Positions 52,119 to 62,800 of a stretch of DNA of 64,000 nt are shown one piece after another. The stretch lies in assembly GCF_005048155.1 (NCBI RefSeq), contig NZ_SUMB01000001.1, positions 372,001-436,000 of the forward strand, read 5' to 3'. A program made the position numbers and the translations under genes. Below the pieces are notes generated by a model. It was not told where the DNA came from. It did no database searches and worked only from the letters and a program-made list of their open reading frames with translations. Numbering within the stretch: position 1 is the first letter of the stretch; each line of letters begins with the position of its first letter. This DNA comes from Streptomyces piniterrae (lineage in GTDB: Bacteria; Actinomycetota; Actinomycetes; Streptomycetales; Streptomycetaceae).

Positions 52119-52283
52119 TCAGGAGATACAGCCGGTCTTCTTGGCCACGCTTATGCAGCCGGACTTGGGCGCGGCGCTGATGCAGCCGTCCTTCGCCGCC
52201 TGCTGCGCCGAGTTGGCGGCCAGCCAGCCCTGCCAGACCTCGTCCTGGGCCATCTTCTTGATGAGCTGCTCCATGCGAGACAT
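52119..52283 (-). CDS. 54-residue RiPP-like precursor with three tandem GCIS repeats
   Basis: The frame is too short for routine ORF calling. ATG 52281-52283 has GGAGG 7 nt upstream. Residues 1-27 look like a leader (MSRMEQLIKKMAQDEVWQGW, then LAANSAQ). Residues 28-54 are three exact-length 9-residue repeats: QAAKDGCIS, AAPKSGCIS, VAKKTGCIS, the last ending at the stop codon. Each repeat has Lys, an Asp/Ser/Thr, then invariant Gly-Cys-Ile-Ser. The gene follows a consensus promoter and precedes an adenylate-forming enzyme, a small helical protein and an MFS exporter. Multi-core precursors of this kind are typical of ribosomally made, post-translationally modified peptides. I do not recognise a known class. 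Confidence 0.8.
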   Translation of the reverse strand: MSRMEQLIKKMAQDEVWQGWLAANSAQQAAKDGCISAAPKSGCISVAKKTGCIS

Positions 52284-52672
52284 GCGAGACCTCCGAAAGA
52301 GTGTGGGGAGTGCGGCGCTGACCTGCGCTGATGCCGCACCACTCGAACGTAAAAGGAGAGCAAAGCAATGTCAACGAACGGCAATGTCGTCGAGACCTGG
52401 ATCACGCTCCGTGCGCCAAATATGGCGGGAATCTGACGGGGTGATCGCGTCCGGGAACTAACTGATGCGCAGTCAGTCGGCGGCTTCGTCTTCCTCGGCG
52501 GGTCAGTGACTTCCGCGCCGCCCGGCGCCTTCCTCGCGCCGCTCGGTGCCCCCCTCGGGCCGCAGCGCGGCCATCGATCGGGTGACGCGCCCAGCGGGTT
52601 CCGCCGACCGCCGGCCGGTCATGCGAAACGATCACGACCGGTTCATCGGTTCCAGGTCAACGGGAGTCTGCC
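52284..52672. other. Intergenic region between the peptide operon and hypX
   Basis: The 389-base gap carries the minus-strand promoter at 52346-52374. The part from 52340 to 52460 is AT-rich relative to the window and contains GCAATGTC twice (52366-52373 and 52381-52388). The remainder up to hypX is ordinary GC-rich sequence with no convincing gene. A 22-codon plus-strand frame here was judged coincidental. Confidence 0.6.
52346..52374 (-). promoter_or_regulatory. Consensus promoter TTGACA-17-TACGTT for the peptide operon
   Basis: On the minus strand the -35 is TTGACA (52369-52374, perfect), the spacer is 17 nt and the -10 is TACGTT (52346-52351, TAnnnT). This fits the principal sigma factor HrdB. 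Transcription should begin near 52339, giving a leader of about 56 nt before the precursor ATG. Confidence 0.8.
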
Positions 52673-54382
52673 GTGCGCATTCTGCTCCTCGCCGGCGCGT
52701 TCAACAGCCTCACCCAACGCGTCTACGCGGAACTCACCGACAGCGGGCACCACGTGACCGTGGAACTGGTCACCCGGCGGACACCGCTCCCCGAGGCCGT
52801 GCGCCGCCACGCCCCGGAGCTGATCGTGGCGCCGATGCTCAAGACGGCCATCCCCCGGGAAGTGTGGTCCGCGTACACCTGCCTGATCGTGCACCCCGGT
52901 CCCGTCGGCGACCGCGGACCGTCCTCGGTCGACTGGGCGGTGCACCTGGGCGCGGACCGCTGGGGCGTCACGGTCCTGCAGGCCAACGACGAGATGGACG
53001 CCGGGGACATCTGGGCGTCCGCCGACTGCCCCGTCCCCGGCGTGGGCAAGAGCGACCTCTACCGCAACGAGATCGCGGATGCCGCGATCGAGGCCGTCCT
53101 GCTGGCCGTGACCCGTTTCGCGTCCGGCACCCACCGTCCGCAGCCGCAGCACACCCTCCCCGACGCCCGGAAGCCCGGCTGCCCGCGGCCGCCGTTCCGT
53201 CAGGACCTGCGCCGTATCGACTGGCGGACGGACCCGACCGACACCGTCGTACGCAAACTCCGCGCCGCCGACTCACAGCCCGGCGTGCGGGACGAACTCC
53301 TCGCCGGAACATGGTTTCTGCACGGCGGCCACCCCGAGGACACGTTGACCGGCCGGCCGGGCGAGCTGCTCGCCACCCGTCATGGCGCGATCTGCCGGGC
53401 GACCGTCGACGGGGCGGTGTGGATCCCGGAACTGCGGGCCGCCCGCCGCCCGGGGGAGCCGCGCGCCGTCAAACTGCCCGCCACCCTGGCCCTGGGCGGC
53501 CGGCTGCCGGCACTCCCCGAGATCCCGGCTCCGACAGCCCCGACGGCCCGGGGCGACGTGCCCCGCACCTGGACCGACATCCGCTACCACGAGGACGGCC
53601 CGGCCGGATTCCTGCGTTTCTCCTTCCCCGGCGGGGCGATGAGCACCGACCACTGCCGCCGGCTGCTCGCCGCCTACCGCCACGCCTGCTCCCGCCCGAC
53701 CTCCGTGCTGGTCCTGGGCGGCACCCGGGACTTCTTCTCCAACGGCATCCACCTCAACGTCATCGAGGCGGCCGCCGACCCCGCCGAGGAGTCCTGGGCC
53801 AACATCAACGCCATGGACGACCTCGTCCACGCCGTCCTGACGACCACCGACCGACTGGTGATCGCCGCACTCGGCGGCAACGCCGCGGCCGGCGGCGCGA
53901 TGCTGGCCCTCGCCGCCGACGAGGTCTGGTGCCGCTCGGCCGTCGTCCTGAACCCGCACTACCGGCTGATGGGGCTGTACGGCTCGGAGTACTGGACGTA
54001 CTCACTGCCCGGCCGGGCAGGCCCCGAGGCGGCCGCGCAACTCACCGAACGCGCCCTGCCGCTCACCGCGGCGGCCGGGCAGTGCCTCGGCCTGGCGGAC
54101 CGCATCATCGACTGCGCCCCCCAGGAGTTCGCCGCACAGACCGCGCGGCTCGCCCTCCGTACGGCGTCGGCGCCCGCGCTCCAGGCCCGGATCGCCGCCA
54201 AGAAGGCCCACCGCGAACGCGCCGAGGCGGAAAAGCCGCTGGCCGCCTACCGGGAGCACGAACTGGCCCGGATGCACAAGAACTTCTTCGACCCGGACCA
54301 GCCCTACCACGCCCTGCGCCGCGCCTTCGTCCGCAAGGAACCCCTGACGGGGACCCCGCCCCATCTGTCGGGGCGTCACTGA
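52673..54382 (+). CDS. hypX: HypX, CO-forming hydrogenase maturation protein
   Basis: A 569-residue fusion of a formyl-THF-hydrolase-like domain (about 1-170; TCLIVHPGPVGDRGPSSVDWA, WGVTVLQANDEMDAGDIWA) and a crotonase-like domain (about 310-480; LVLGGTRDFFSNGIHLNVIE, ALGGNAAAGGAMLALAADEVW). This is the exact HypX layout. HypX makes carbon monoxide from N10-formyl-tetrahydrofolate via CoA for the Fe(CN)2CO centre of [NiFe]-hydrogenase under aerobic conditions. No hydrogenase or hypABCDEF gene is present in the window, so it is an orphan here. It starts at GTG. Confidence 0.9.
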   Translation: MRILLLAGAFNSLTQRVYAELTDSGHHVTVELVTRRTPLPEAVRRHAPELIVAPMLKTAIPREVWSAYTCLIVHPGPVGDRGPSSVDWAVHLGADRWGVTVLQANDEMDAGDIWASADCPVPGVGKSDLYRNEIADAAIEAVLLAVTRFASGTHRPQPQHTLPDARKPGCPRPPFRQDLRRIDWRTDPTDTVVRKLRAADSQPGVRDELLAGTWFLHGGHPEDTLTGRPGELLATRHGAICRATVDGAVWIPELRAARRPGEPRAVKLPATLALGGRLPALPEIPAPTAPTARGDVPRTWTDIRYHEDGPAGFLRFSFPGGAMSTDHCRRLLAAYRHACSRPTSVLVLGGTRDFFSNGIHLNVIEAAADPAEESWANINAMDDLVHAVLTTTDRLVIAALGGNAAAGGAMLALAADEVWCRSAVVLNPHYRLMGLYGSEYWTYSLPGRAGPEAAAQLTERALPLTAAAGQCLGLADRIIDCAPQEFAAQTARLALRTASAPALQARIAAKKAHRERAEAEKPLAAYREHELARMHKNFFDPDQPYHALRRAFVRKEPLTGTPPHLSGRH

Positions 54383-55119
54383 CGCGAAGGGACGCCACCG
54401 TGACTCGGCTGCGGCAGCTGGACCACGGCGCACGTAGGCCCGTGCGGCGACCGAACCTCGCACTCCTCTTTGCCGCCGGCGGTGACCACGATGATCTCGA
54501 TGCCCCAGGCGTCCCGCGGAGCCGCGAACGGCACATCCGTCCGATGCTCGATCTCGCCCTTGTCGTTGGGCCTGAGGCTGACGTTGTAGATGTCGTTTGT
54601 GTGCGGCAGATTCGCCTGGTCGGCGTTCAGGGGGGTCACGTACACGTTGACGCTCGCCCACCGGTCGACACCGTCCGCGTGGACGCCGAAGGTCAGCCTT
54701 CGGCCGGATTCCGGCCCGACGAGCTTGACGTGGGTCAGCGTGGGACGCCCGTTGCCGCCCGCTGCCTGGGCCGCGCCAATGACCGCCACGCTCAACGCCA
54801 CCATGTAGAAGACGACTCCGAGCGTCAGGACAACCGTCTCCCACATGTTGCCCCGCCGCGTCGGGTGGATGAGCAGGGCAACGATGCTGCACACGATGGC
54901 GAGGATCGCGCAGAGCGAGGCCACGTAGATGGGCCACGACTCATTGTTGAGGGCGACGAACACGACATCACTCGTCAACCCCAGCGCGGTCATGACCCCC
55001 GCCACCGTGACCAGGGCACCGGCGAGGATCTTGGCGACATCGTCCAGGCGTTTCCCGATTCTGGCCTGGACATCGTCCGGTGCGGGAGCAGGCTCGTGCC
55101 CGCCGCCTGGCACGTTCAT
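54376..55119 (-). CDS. Hypothetical membrane protein downstream of the DHA2 exporter
   Basis: A 247-residue protein. A short cytoplasmic N-terminus is followed by three membrane helices (about 33-53, 63-84 and 96-120) and a C-terminal ~125-residue strand-rich outer domain (VKLVGPESGRRLTFGVHADG, ending with two cysteines in ECEV and TCAV). Its ATG overlaps the exporter stop (ATGA), and its 3' end overlaps hypX by 7 nt. The family is not recognised. It may be an accessory protein for the exporter. Confidence 0.7.
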   Translation of the reverse strand: MNVPGGGHEPAPAPDDVQARIGKRLDDVAKILAGALVTVAGVMTALGLTSDVVFVALNNESWPIYVASLCAILAIVCSIVALLIHPTRRGNMWETVVLTLGVVFYMVALSVAVIGAAQAAGGNGRPTLTHVKLVGPESGRRLTFGVHADGVDRWASVNVYVTPLNADQANLPHTNDIYNVSLRPNDKGEIEHRTDVPFAAPRDAWGIEIIVVTAGGKEECEVRSPHGPTCAVVQLPQPSHGGVPSRQ

Positions 55120-56687
55120 CTCGGAGCGAGGTACTGCTGGCCGGCATCCGCGGTCAAGGACGGGTGGCCGGGTCGGACGCGTCGGGTGCGCACAAGCCAG
55201 TAGGTGGCGACCGCGGTGGCGGTGAAGGCCAGGGTTCCGGCGGTGAGTGCGGTGGTGGTCATGGCGTGGGTGAAGGAGTCCCGGACGGCGGACAGGACGT
55301 GGGCGGCGGCGGGGGTGGCTGCCAGGTGGAGGGCCTCGGGGCTGGAGGGTGGGGTGTTGGTGAGGGTGTGCAGGAGCGCGGGCGGCAGGTGGTGTGGTGC
55401 GAGGTCGGCGTTGAGGTGGGTGGTGTAGACGGTGGCGAGGATGGAGCCCTGTACGGCGACGCCGAGGGTCGAACCGACCTGGCGGGTGGCGTCGTTGATG
55501 GCGGAGCCCAGACCCGCCTGATCGGGCGGGATGGTGGCCATGACCGTCTCGGTGCCGGCCGCGGCGATCAGACCCGCGCCGAATCCGGCGATCAGCTGGA
55601 AGAGGGCAATGCGGGGGTAGCCGGAGCCGGTCTCCGTCGTGGCGAGGACGGCGAACGCGGCGGTCACCAGGGCCAGTCCGCACACGATGGGGACCTTCGC
55701 TCCGCCCCGGGCGAGCAGGGGAAGGGTGGTCACCGCCCCCGCGGCCAGCGCGCCCGCCAGCGGCAGGGTGCGGATGCCGGCTTGCTGGGGGGTGTAGCCG
55801 AGGATGCCCTGGAGATAGAGCGTGAGGACGAACAGTGCGCCGAGCAGGGCGAAGGCCATCAGTGACAGGGCGAGCGCGCTGCCGCTGATGCGCAGGTCGC
55901 GCAGGAAGCGCAGCGGCAGCATCGGGTGCGGGCAGCGGGCCTGCCACAGCAGGAAGCAGCTGTTGAGTACGGCGGCGGCGGCGAAGGCGGCGAGCACGGG
56001 AGGGCTGGTCCAGCCGAGACCGGGCCCCTCGATGATGCCCCAGACGAGGGCGAGCAGTCCGGCGGCGGCCAGCAGCGCACCGGGCACGTCGACGGGCTCG
56101 GGAGCGGCGGCACGGGATTCGGGGACCAGCCACCATGCGAGGAGGATCGCGGTCGCGGCGACCGGCACATTGATCCAGAACGCGGCGTGCCAGGAGAACT
56201 GCTCGACCAGCCAGCCGCCGATGACCGGCCCGGCCAGTCCGCCCAGGCTGCCGATCCCGGCCCACAGCGCGATCGCCCTGCGGCGCAGCGCGGTCTCGGG
56301 GAAGAGGTTGGTGATGATGGACAAGGTGGAGGGCATGAGCAGCGCGGCCCCGGCACCCATGCCGCCGCGTGCGGCGATGACCTGCCCGGCGTCGTGGCCG
56401 GTCGCCCCCAGGATGGAGGTGACCCCGCAGAGGGCGAGCCCGGAGCAGTAGGCGCGGCGCCGTCCGATGCGGTCGGTGAGCGCGCCGGTGGACAGGACCG
56501 TGCCCCCCAGGACCAGGCCGTAGGCGGCGACGATCCACTGGACCTGCGCCATGGTCGGTGACAGGTCCTGCTTGAGTTCGGGGACCGCCACGTTGAGGAC
56601 CGTCAGATCCAGTCCGAGGAGGAACAGTCCCAGGCAGACGACCACGGTGGCCGCGCGACGCCGGGTTCTCGTGCCGGGGCCGCTCAT
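55116..56687 (-). CDS. MFS drug exporter, DHA2 (EmrB/QacA) family
   Basis: A 523-residue transporter with ~14 membrane helices. It begins VVCLGLFLLGLDLTVLNVAVPEL, the DHA2 motif D1. It has GALTDRIGRRRAYCSGLALCG (motif A) and GPVIGGWLVEQFSWHAAFWINVP (motif C). It lies 191 nt downstream of the PKS gene in the same direction and may export the polyketide or provide self-resistance. The following membrane-protein gene is translationally coupled. Confidence 0.9.
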   Translation of the reverse strand: MSGPGTRTRRRAATVVVCLGLFLLGLDLTVLNVAVPELKQDLSPTMAQVQWIVAAYGLVLGGTVLSTGALTDRIGRRRAYCSGLALCGVTSILGATGHDAGQVIAARGGMGAGAALLMPSTLSIITNLFPETALRRRAIALWAGIGSLGGLAGPVIGGWLVEQFSWHAAFWINVPVAATAILLAWWLVPESRAAAPEPVDVPGALLAAAGLLALVWGIIEGPGLGWTSPPVLAAFAAAAVLNSCFLLWQARCPHPMLPLRFLRDLRISGSALALSLMAFALLGALFVLTLYLQGILGYTPQQAGIRTLPLAGALAAGAVTTLPLLARGGAKVPIVCGLALVTAAFAVLATTETGSGYPRIALFQLIAGFGAGLIAAAGTETVMATIPPDQAGLGSAINDATRQVGSTLGVAVQGSILATVYTTHLNADLAPHHLPPALLHTLTNTPPSSPEALHLAATPAAAHVLSAVRDSFTHAMTTTALTAGTLAFTATAVATYWLVRTRRVRPGHPSLTADAGQQYLAPR

Positions 56688-56878
56688 CCGAAGTCACCGA
56701 CGCCAGGGGGGTCGTCGAGCAGCTGCCGGGCCGGCCGGGTGGCGCAGCCGTCCGGGTGCGGTGCCGGGAGGGACGGGCTCGGCTGCCCGCGCCGGGCGGC
56801 GGAGCCAGAACCGGAAAGGGGCGGGGAAGTCACCAGGGATGCCCTCGGAGTCGTGGGGGAGTGCGGGGGACGGGGGGA

Positions 56879-59800
56879 TCAGGACAGGGTGCGCTGGATG
56901 CGCTCGGCGAGTGCGGTCAGGTGTGTCATGCCGGCGATCTCGACCGGGGGGACGTCCCATCCGAACCGACGGTGCAGGATGGCGGTCAGTTCAGCGTTCA
57001 TGAGGGAGTCCATACCGAGCTGGTCCCAGGGCCGATGCGGGTCGATCCGGTCGGCGGTGGTCTGCAGCACGTCGGCCAGGACCTCCGCCAGGGCGTTCTC
57101 GATGAGCGCGACGGCTTCCTCGGGGGTGGCCGAGGCCAGCTCCTGGCCGAGGGTCTCGGCGTCCGCGCTGCGTTCCTGGACGGGCAGCAGGGCGGCGGTG
57201 CGCGGTGCGGACAGGGCAGGCAGCGTCGCGTTCAGCAGACCGAAGTCGCCAGGGCTGAGGGCCAGGACCTCCATCCCGCGGTGCACGGGGAGACGGTCCC
57301 AAGCGGTCAGGGATTCCTCGGCCGTGCACCCGGTGGACCCGAGCGCCTGCAGACCGGTCAAGAGACCCTCACGCCGCACATAGCCGGCGTCGCTGATCAC
57401 ACCCCACTGCACGGCCTGGGCCGGCAGCCCCGCGGCCCGGCGCCGGCGCACCAGGGCTTCCAGTGCCATGTTGGCCCCTGCGTACGCGCCTTGCCCGGCG
57501 TTCCCGGTGAGTGCGGAAGCGGAGCTGTAGACGGTGAAGAAGTCCAGGTCCCGATCGCGGGCGAGGCCGTCCAGGACGTGTCCGCCGGTGAGCTTGGGGC
57601 GCAGCACGGCCCGGATGCGTTCGTCGGACAGCTCGGTCAGCAGGCCGTCTTCGAGGACCATGGCCGCGTGGACGATCCCGCCCAGGCGCCGCCCGGAGGC
57701 ATCGATGTCGTCCAGCACGCCGCGCATGGCGACCGGGTCCGCGGCATCCGCGGCGTAGGCGCGCACCTGGCAGCCCTGGGCCTGGAGTTGCGCCGTCACC
57801 TGGGCGGCCTCGGGGGCGTCCGCGCCACGGCGACCGACCAGCGCCAGATGGCGGGCGCCGCGCGAGGCCAGATGCAGGGCGGTGGCCGCCCCGAACCCGC
57901 CGAGGCCGCCGGTGATCAAGTACACGGCTTCCGGGTCCGGAGCGGGCGTGCGCTCCTCGGGCGCGACGGCCACCGGGGCGTCGAAGGTCACCACGACCTT
58001 GCCGATGTGCCGGGAGTGGTGCAGGCAACCGAAGGCTTCGGCGACGCGGGACGCCGGGAAGGTGAGGTGCGGCAGCGGGCGGAGGGCACCGGATTCCAGC
58101 CGGTCACGCAGCGTCTCCAGCAGCGTGTGAACGAGGGGTGAGTTCTGGGTGAGCAGCTTGGTGATGTCGACGCCGAAGAAGGCGATGTCGCGCAGGAACG
58201 GGGAGAGCGGCAGGGAGTTGTCGGCCAGGAAGTCGCGCTTGCCCAGTTCCAGGAACCGGCCCTGAGGCTTGAGCAGCTCCAGGCTGCGCACCATCGCCTC
58301 TCCGGCAAGGGAGTTGAGCACCACGTCGACCCCGGCGCCGTCGGTGAGCTGCTTGACCTCGTCGCCGAAGTGCAGGCTGCGCGAATCCAGGACGTGGTCG
58401 GCGCCGAGGAGTTGGAGCAGCTCACGCTTGGCGGGCGTACCGGCCGAGGCGATGACCTTGGCGCCCACCTGCCGGGCGTGTTGCAGTGCCGCAAGTCCGA
58501 CGCCGCCCGCGGCGCCGTGCACCAGCACGGTCTCTCCGGGAGCGAGCCGGGCCAGGTGGGAGAGGCCGTAGAGCGCCGTCAGGAAGGCGACGGACACCGT
58601 CGCGGCATCGGCGAACGACATGTCGTCGGGGAGGGGCACCAGCAGCTCGGCGTGGCTCAGACCATGGGAGCCGAGACTGCCGATCACCGGCCCCGCGACG
58701 CGGTCTCCCACGGTCACGCCGGTCACACCAGGGCCGACCGCGGCCACGGTTCCGGCGCACTCCAGGCCCACGCTCGCCCTGCCCGGCGCGAGACTGCTGA
58801 AGTCGGCGGGCACCAGTCCGGTGGCGATCATGATGTCCCGGTAGTTCAGCCCGACGGCCCGCACCTCGACCAGCACCTGGCCGGCCGCGGGTACGGGCAC
58901 GTCGACGGCCGTCCAGTTCATGCGGTAGCGCAGACCGACGTCGTGCAGTTCCAGGGCGTACGCCGCGGGGGCGTCGCCGGCGGGGTGCTGCGCCGGGACG
59001 AGGTCGCCGACCGGGCGCAGCCGGGGAACGAAGCGGCCCCGCGGAGTGAGGAAGACCTCGTCGTCCTCCGGCCTGGCGACCAGTTCGTGCAGCAACTGTT
59101 CCCGCAGCAACCGCCGGTTCGGCGCGCCGGGGTCGCCTCCGGCCGAGACGAGGGCGATGCGCCGCACCGCGAGCGTGGGCTGTTCGTTGGCGAGACTGCG
59201 GGCGGCTCCCCACGCCGTGGCGGAGGCCGCCGGCAGGATGGGCAGGCCGTCCGCGCTATCGGGGGTGGCCGGGGTGACCAGCCACAACGTCGCCTGGACA
59301 CGGTCCTCGGCCTGCGCGCAGGCGGTGGCCACCGCCCGCAGAACGGCACAGTGACGGACTGCCGTGGTGGTCACCTGCTCCGGGCAGTCCGTGTCCGGAT
59401 CGCCGGTGAGGAGCACGATGTCGACGGGGCCGCTGCGCTGCGCCAGCAGGCCGGCCCACTGCTCGACGTCGTCGCCGGCCGTGGCGCAGTGAACCTGTTC
59501 GGGAGGCACGGCACCTGGCACGTCCTCATGCGACAACTCCCGTGCCGCGTCCTTCAACGCCCGTGGCTCGTCGTCGGCTTGTGCCGTCGCCGTCAGCAGC
59601 CACTGCCGTCCGTCCTCGGCAGCGGGAACGGCCTGAGGAGGCATGGTGGCGGGGTGCGGGCGGGGTGCGCGGGACGCGAGAAGCACCGAGAAGTCGTCGC
59701 GGACCGGGCCGGTCATGCTCTCGACCAGGACGGTTTCGGCGAAGCCGCACGCCCCCAGCAGCGGGGGCCAGGCGTCACGGGACAGCAGCGGGCTGTGCGG

Positions 59801-62800
59801 GCGCAGCTGGTGGTCGGTGGCGGTCCAGTAGCTGTCCAGCATGCCGAAGATCTGGGTCACCAAGTCATCGCCGTGGGATTCGAGGGCCAGGAGGTGTCCG
59901 CCGTCGGCGAGGAGACCCGCGATCCGCCGCATCGTTCGGTCCAGGTCGCCGGTGGCATGCAGGACGTTGGAGGCGATCACCAGGTCGAACGCGGCGTCGG
60001 CGAAGCCCTGCGCGGCGGGGTCGGCCTCCAGGTCCAGGCACCGGTATGTGAGGGCGTCGAAGGCGGCGAAGCGGGACTGCGCCTTGGGGAAGAACGCCGC
60101 GGAGATGTCCGTGTACGTGTAGTGGGTGCGCTCGGGCGGGAGATGGGGAAGCAGGTGGGCGGTGATGCCGCCGGTGCCCGCGCCGACCTCCAGAACCCGA
60201 AGCGGACGGTCCTTCGGCCACCCGGCCACCAGCGCGCGCAGCACTTCGGCGCCGGTGCGGTTCAGGTGCTGTGCCGCCGGCCAATGGTCGTAGAACCGGG
60301 CGGCGAGCCCATCGGCGTCGCTGAACAGCAACTCCAGTGGATCCTGCCGGCCTTGCAGCACGGCCGGCAGATGGCGTCCGCACACCGCGTACACGTGGGT
60401 GACCGGCCCGAAGGCGGGCAGTTCGTGCAGCAGGCGCTGGAAGATCTCCTGAGCGGCCGACGCGGCGGGGATGCGCCACTGTCCCTCGTGGACGGCGGTG
60501 AGAACGCCGTGCTTCTGCGCGGACGCGAGCAGCGTGCCCAGGAACCGCCGGTGCTTGGGATCGACGCCGCCTTCGAGCAGGTCGACCACCGAGAACACCT
60601 CCCGGCCGGGCAGGATCTCCCGTACGGCGTCCGCGGTGTAGTGGGCGGACATCTCCGTGACCAGGTCGCGGTAGGCGGCGTAGGGGACGTCCTGCCACTG
60701 TGCGGAGAGCCGGCCGATGCCGGTCGCGCACGCCGCGACGACCTCGCCGGGGGCGGGCAGAGGGGCCGGGCGATGCGGTGTCGTAGGCAGGGGCGCGGCG
60801 CGCAGCACCTCCGTCAGCGGGCCCTGATGGGCCGGGGGCGCCGTATCGAAACGTCGTAGGCGGCAGCCGGTCAGCTCCAGCACGACCTGCCCGTCCGTGG
60901 TGGCGAGGGTGACGTCGAAGACGGCTTCGCGGTCGGCCACGGAGCGGGTGCGCGCATACACCACACCCGTGTCGGGGAGCGGCCGCCAGCAGCGGATGTC
61001 GTCGATGCCGGTGGGCAGGAACGGCACCGGCTCGGTCACCTGAGTGACCAACAGCGGCAGCACGGCCTGCAGAGCGCCGTCCACCAGAGTGGGGTGAGCG
61101 GCGTGCCCGCGGGTGTCGGCGACCGCGGCATAGTCGGCCACGACTTCCGTCGATCCGGTGTGCAGGGCTTGCAGGACCTGGAAGTCGGGGCCGTACGGCA
61201 GGCCCGCCCGCGCGCAGAGGGCGTAGTGCTCCTCGGCGGGCATCGGGCCGGCCAGCCGTTTCCGCAGGCCGGCGACGTCGAGGGCGGGTGGCGGGTCGGC
61301 GAAGAGACGGCGTACCCGGCAGCGCGCGTGCTCTCCCCAGTCCGCACCTCGCCCGGAACGGCTGGAGACGCTGAACAGACCGTCGTGGGCGAGGCCGGCG
61401 TGCAGTCGCACCTCGATCGCGGGGTCGTCCAGTGGAAGCGTCAGGGCCCGGTGGATGTTCAACCCGGCGATCTCCACCGCGTCCTGCTCATGGGTCGCCT
61501 GCGCCGCGGCGACGGCCATGTCGACGTAGGCGGCGGCGGGCACCACGACCGACGTGCCGACCAGGTGGTCCTTGAGCCAGGGCAGCCGGACGGCGTCGAG
61601 CGGCTGGTGCCACGACGGCTGCGCCGACGGCTGACGGGCACCCAGCAGCGGGTGCTCCTCGGCGGTGCCCGGCGCGTCGTCCGTGGCGTCCTGATGCCAC
61701 CAGGAGGGGTCGCCGGTCCAGTGCCGCTCGTGTTGCCACGGGTAGGCCGGCAGATCCACCACCGTCCCGCGGCGGGGGAAGTACCGCGACAGGTCCAGGT
61801 CCGCGCCGACGGCGATCAACTGGGCCAGGGCGCTGTCCAGGGCCGCCGGTCCTGCACAGGTGCGGCTGAGCGTGGGGACCACGGCGATCGACTGCCGGTG
61901 TGCGGCGGCGGTGCGGCGCAGGTAGGTCCCCAGGGCCGGGTGCGGGGCGATCTCGACGAGGACGTCACATCCCTCGGTGTCCACCAGCGCGTGGGCGGCA
62001 TCGGCGAAGCGGACCGGCTCGCGAATGTTGCGCCACCAGTAGTCGGCGTCGGCCCGCGTACCGTCCAGACGCTCGCCGGTGACGGATGACACGACCGGGA
62101 TACGGCCGGTGCTCGGCGCGATGCCCATCAGCGCGTCCTTGAGCAGGGGGCCGACCGGGTCCATCGCCGGACTGTGGAACGCGTAGTCCAGCCCCAAGTC
62201 GCGGAAGAACACCCCGCGTTCGTCCATGACGCGGCCCACCGCGGCCAGCGCCTCGGGGTCGCCCGCGAGCGTCACGTCCCGGTCGCTGTTGATGCCCGCC
62301 ACCACCAGCTGATCCGCATAAGCGGGGTCGGCAAGCAGCAGCTCGGTGTCTTCCCGGCTCATGTTGACGGCTGCCATCCGGCCGGACCCGGCAGTCCTGC
62401 CCTGGGCCCGGCTGCGTTCGGCGATCACCTGGCAGGCCGTGGCCCGGTCCAGGACCCCCGCGCAGTAGGCGGCGCTGATCTCGCCCACGCTGTGCCCGGC
62501 CACCGCGGACGGGCTGACGCCCCGCTCGGCCAGCGCGGCCACCACACCGGCCTGAAGCGCGAACAGCAGGGGCTGGGCGGTCTCCGCACGCTGCCACTGT
62601 TCGGCGTCGCCCGGCTGGGCCATCTCATCCAGCACGGACCAGCCGAGCCGGGCCCGCAACTCCCCGTCGATCGCCGTGATTTCGGCCCGGAACGCCTCGT
62701 CGTGCGCCAGCATCTCCTGGCCCATGCCCAGCCACTGGGGGCCGTTGCCGGCGAAGACGAAGCCGATCCGCCCGCCCGCCACCGCTTCGCCCGTCGCGCC

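Noticed and set aside
52368..52436. 22-codon plus-strand ORF with AAAAGGAGAG before ATG
   Set aside because: Its ribosome-site-like sequence is the reverse complement of the promoter spacer of the peptide operon, the frame has no features, and no promoter faces it. It was kept out as coincidental but could be revisited if conserved.
58370..60859. 829-codon plus-strand frame inside the PKS
   Set aside because: Antisense shadow of the ER/MT region; composition typical of high-GC shadows.
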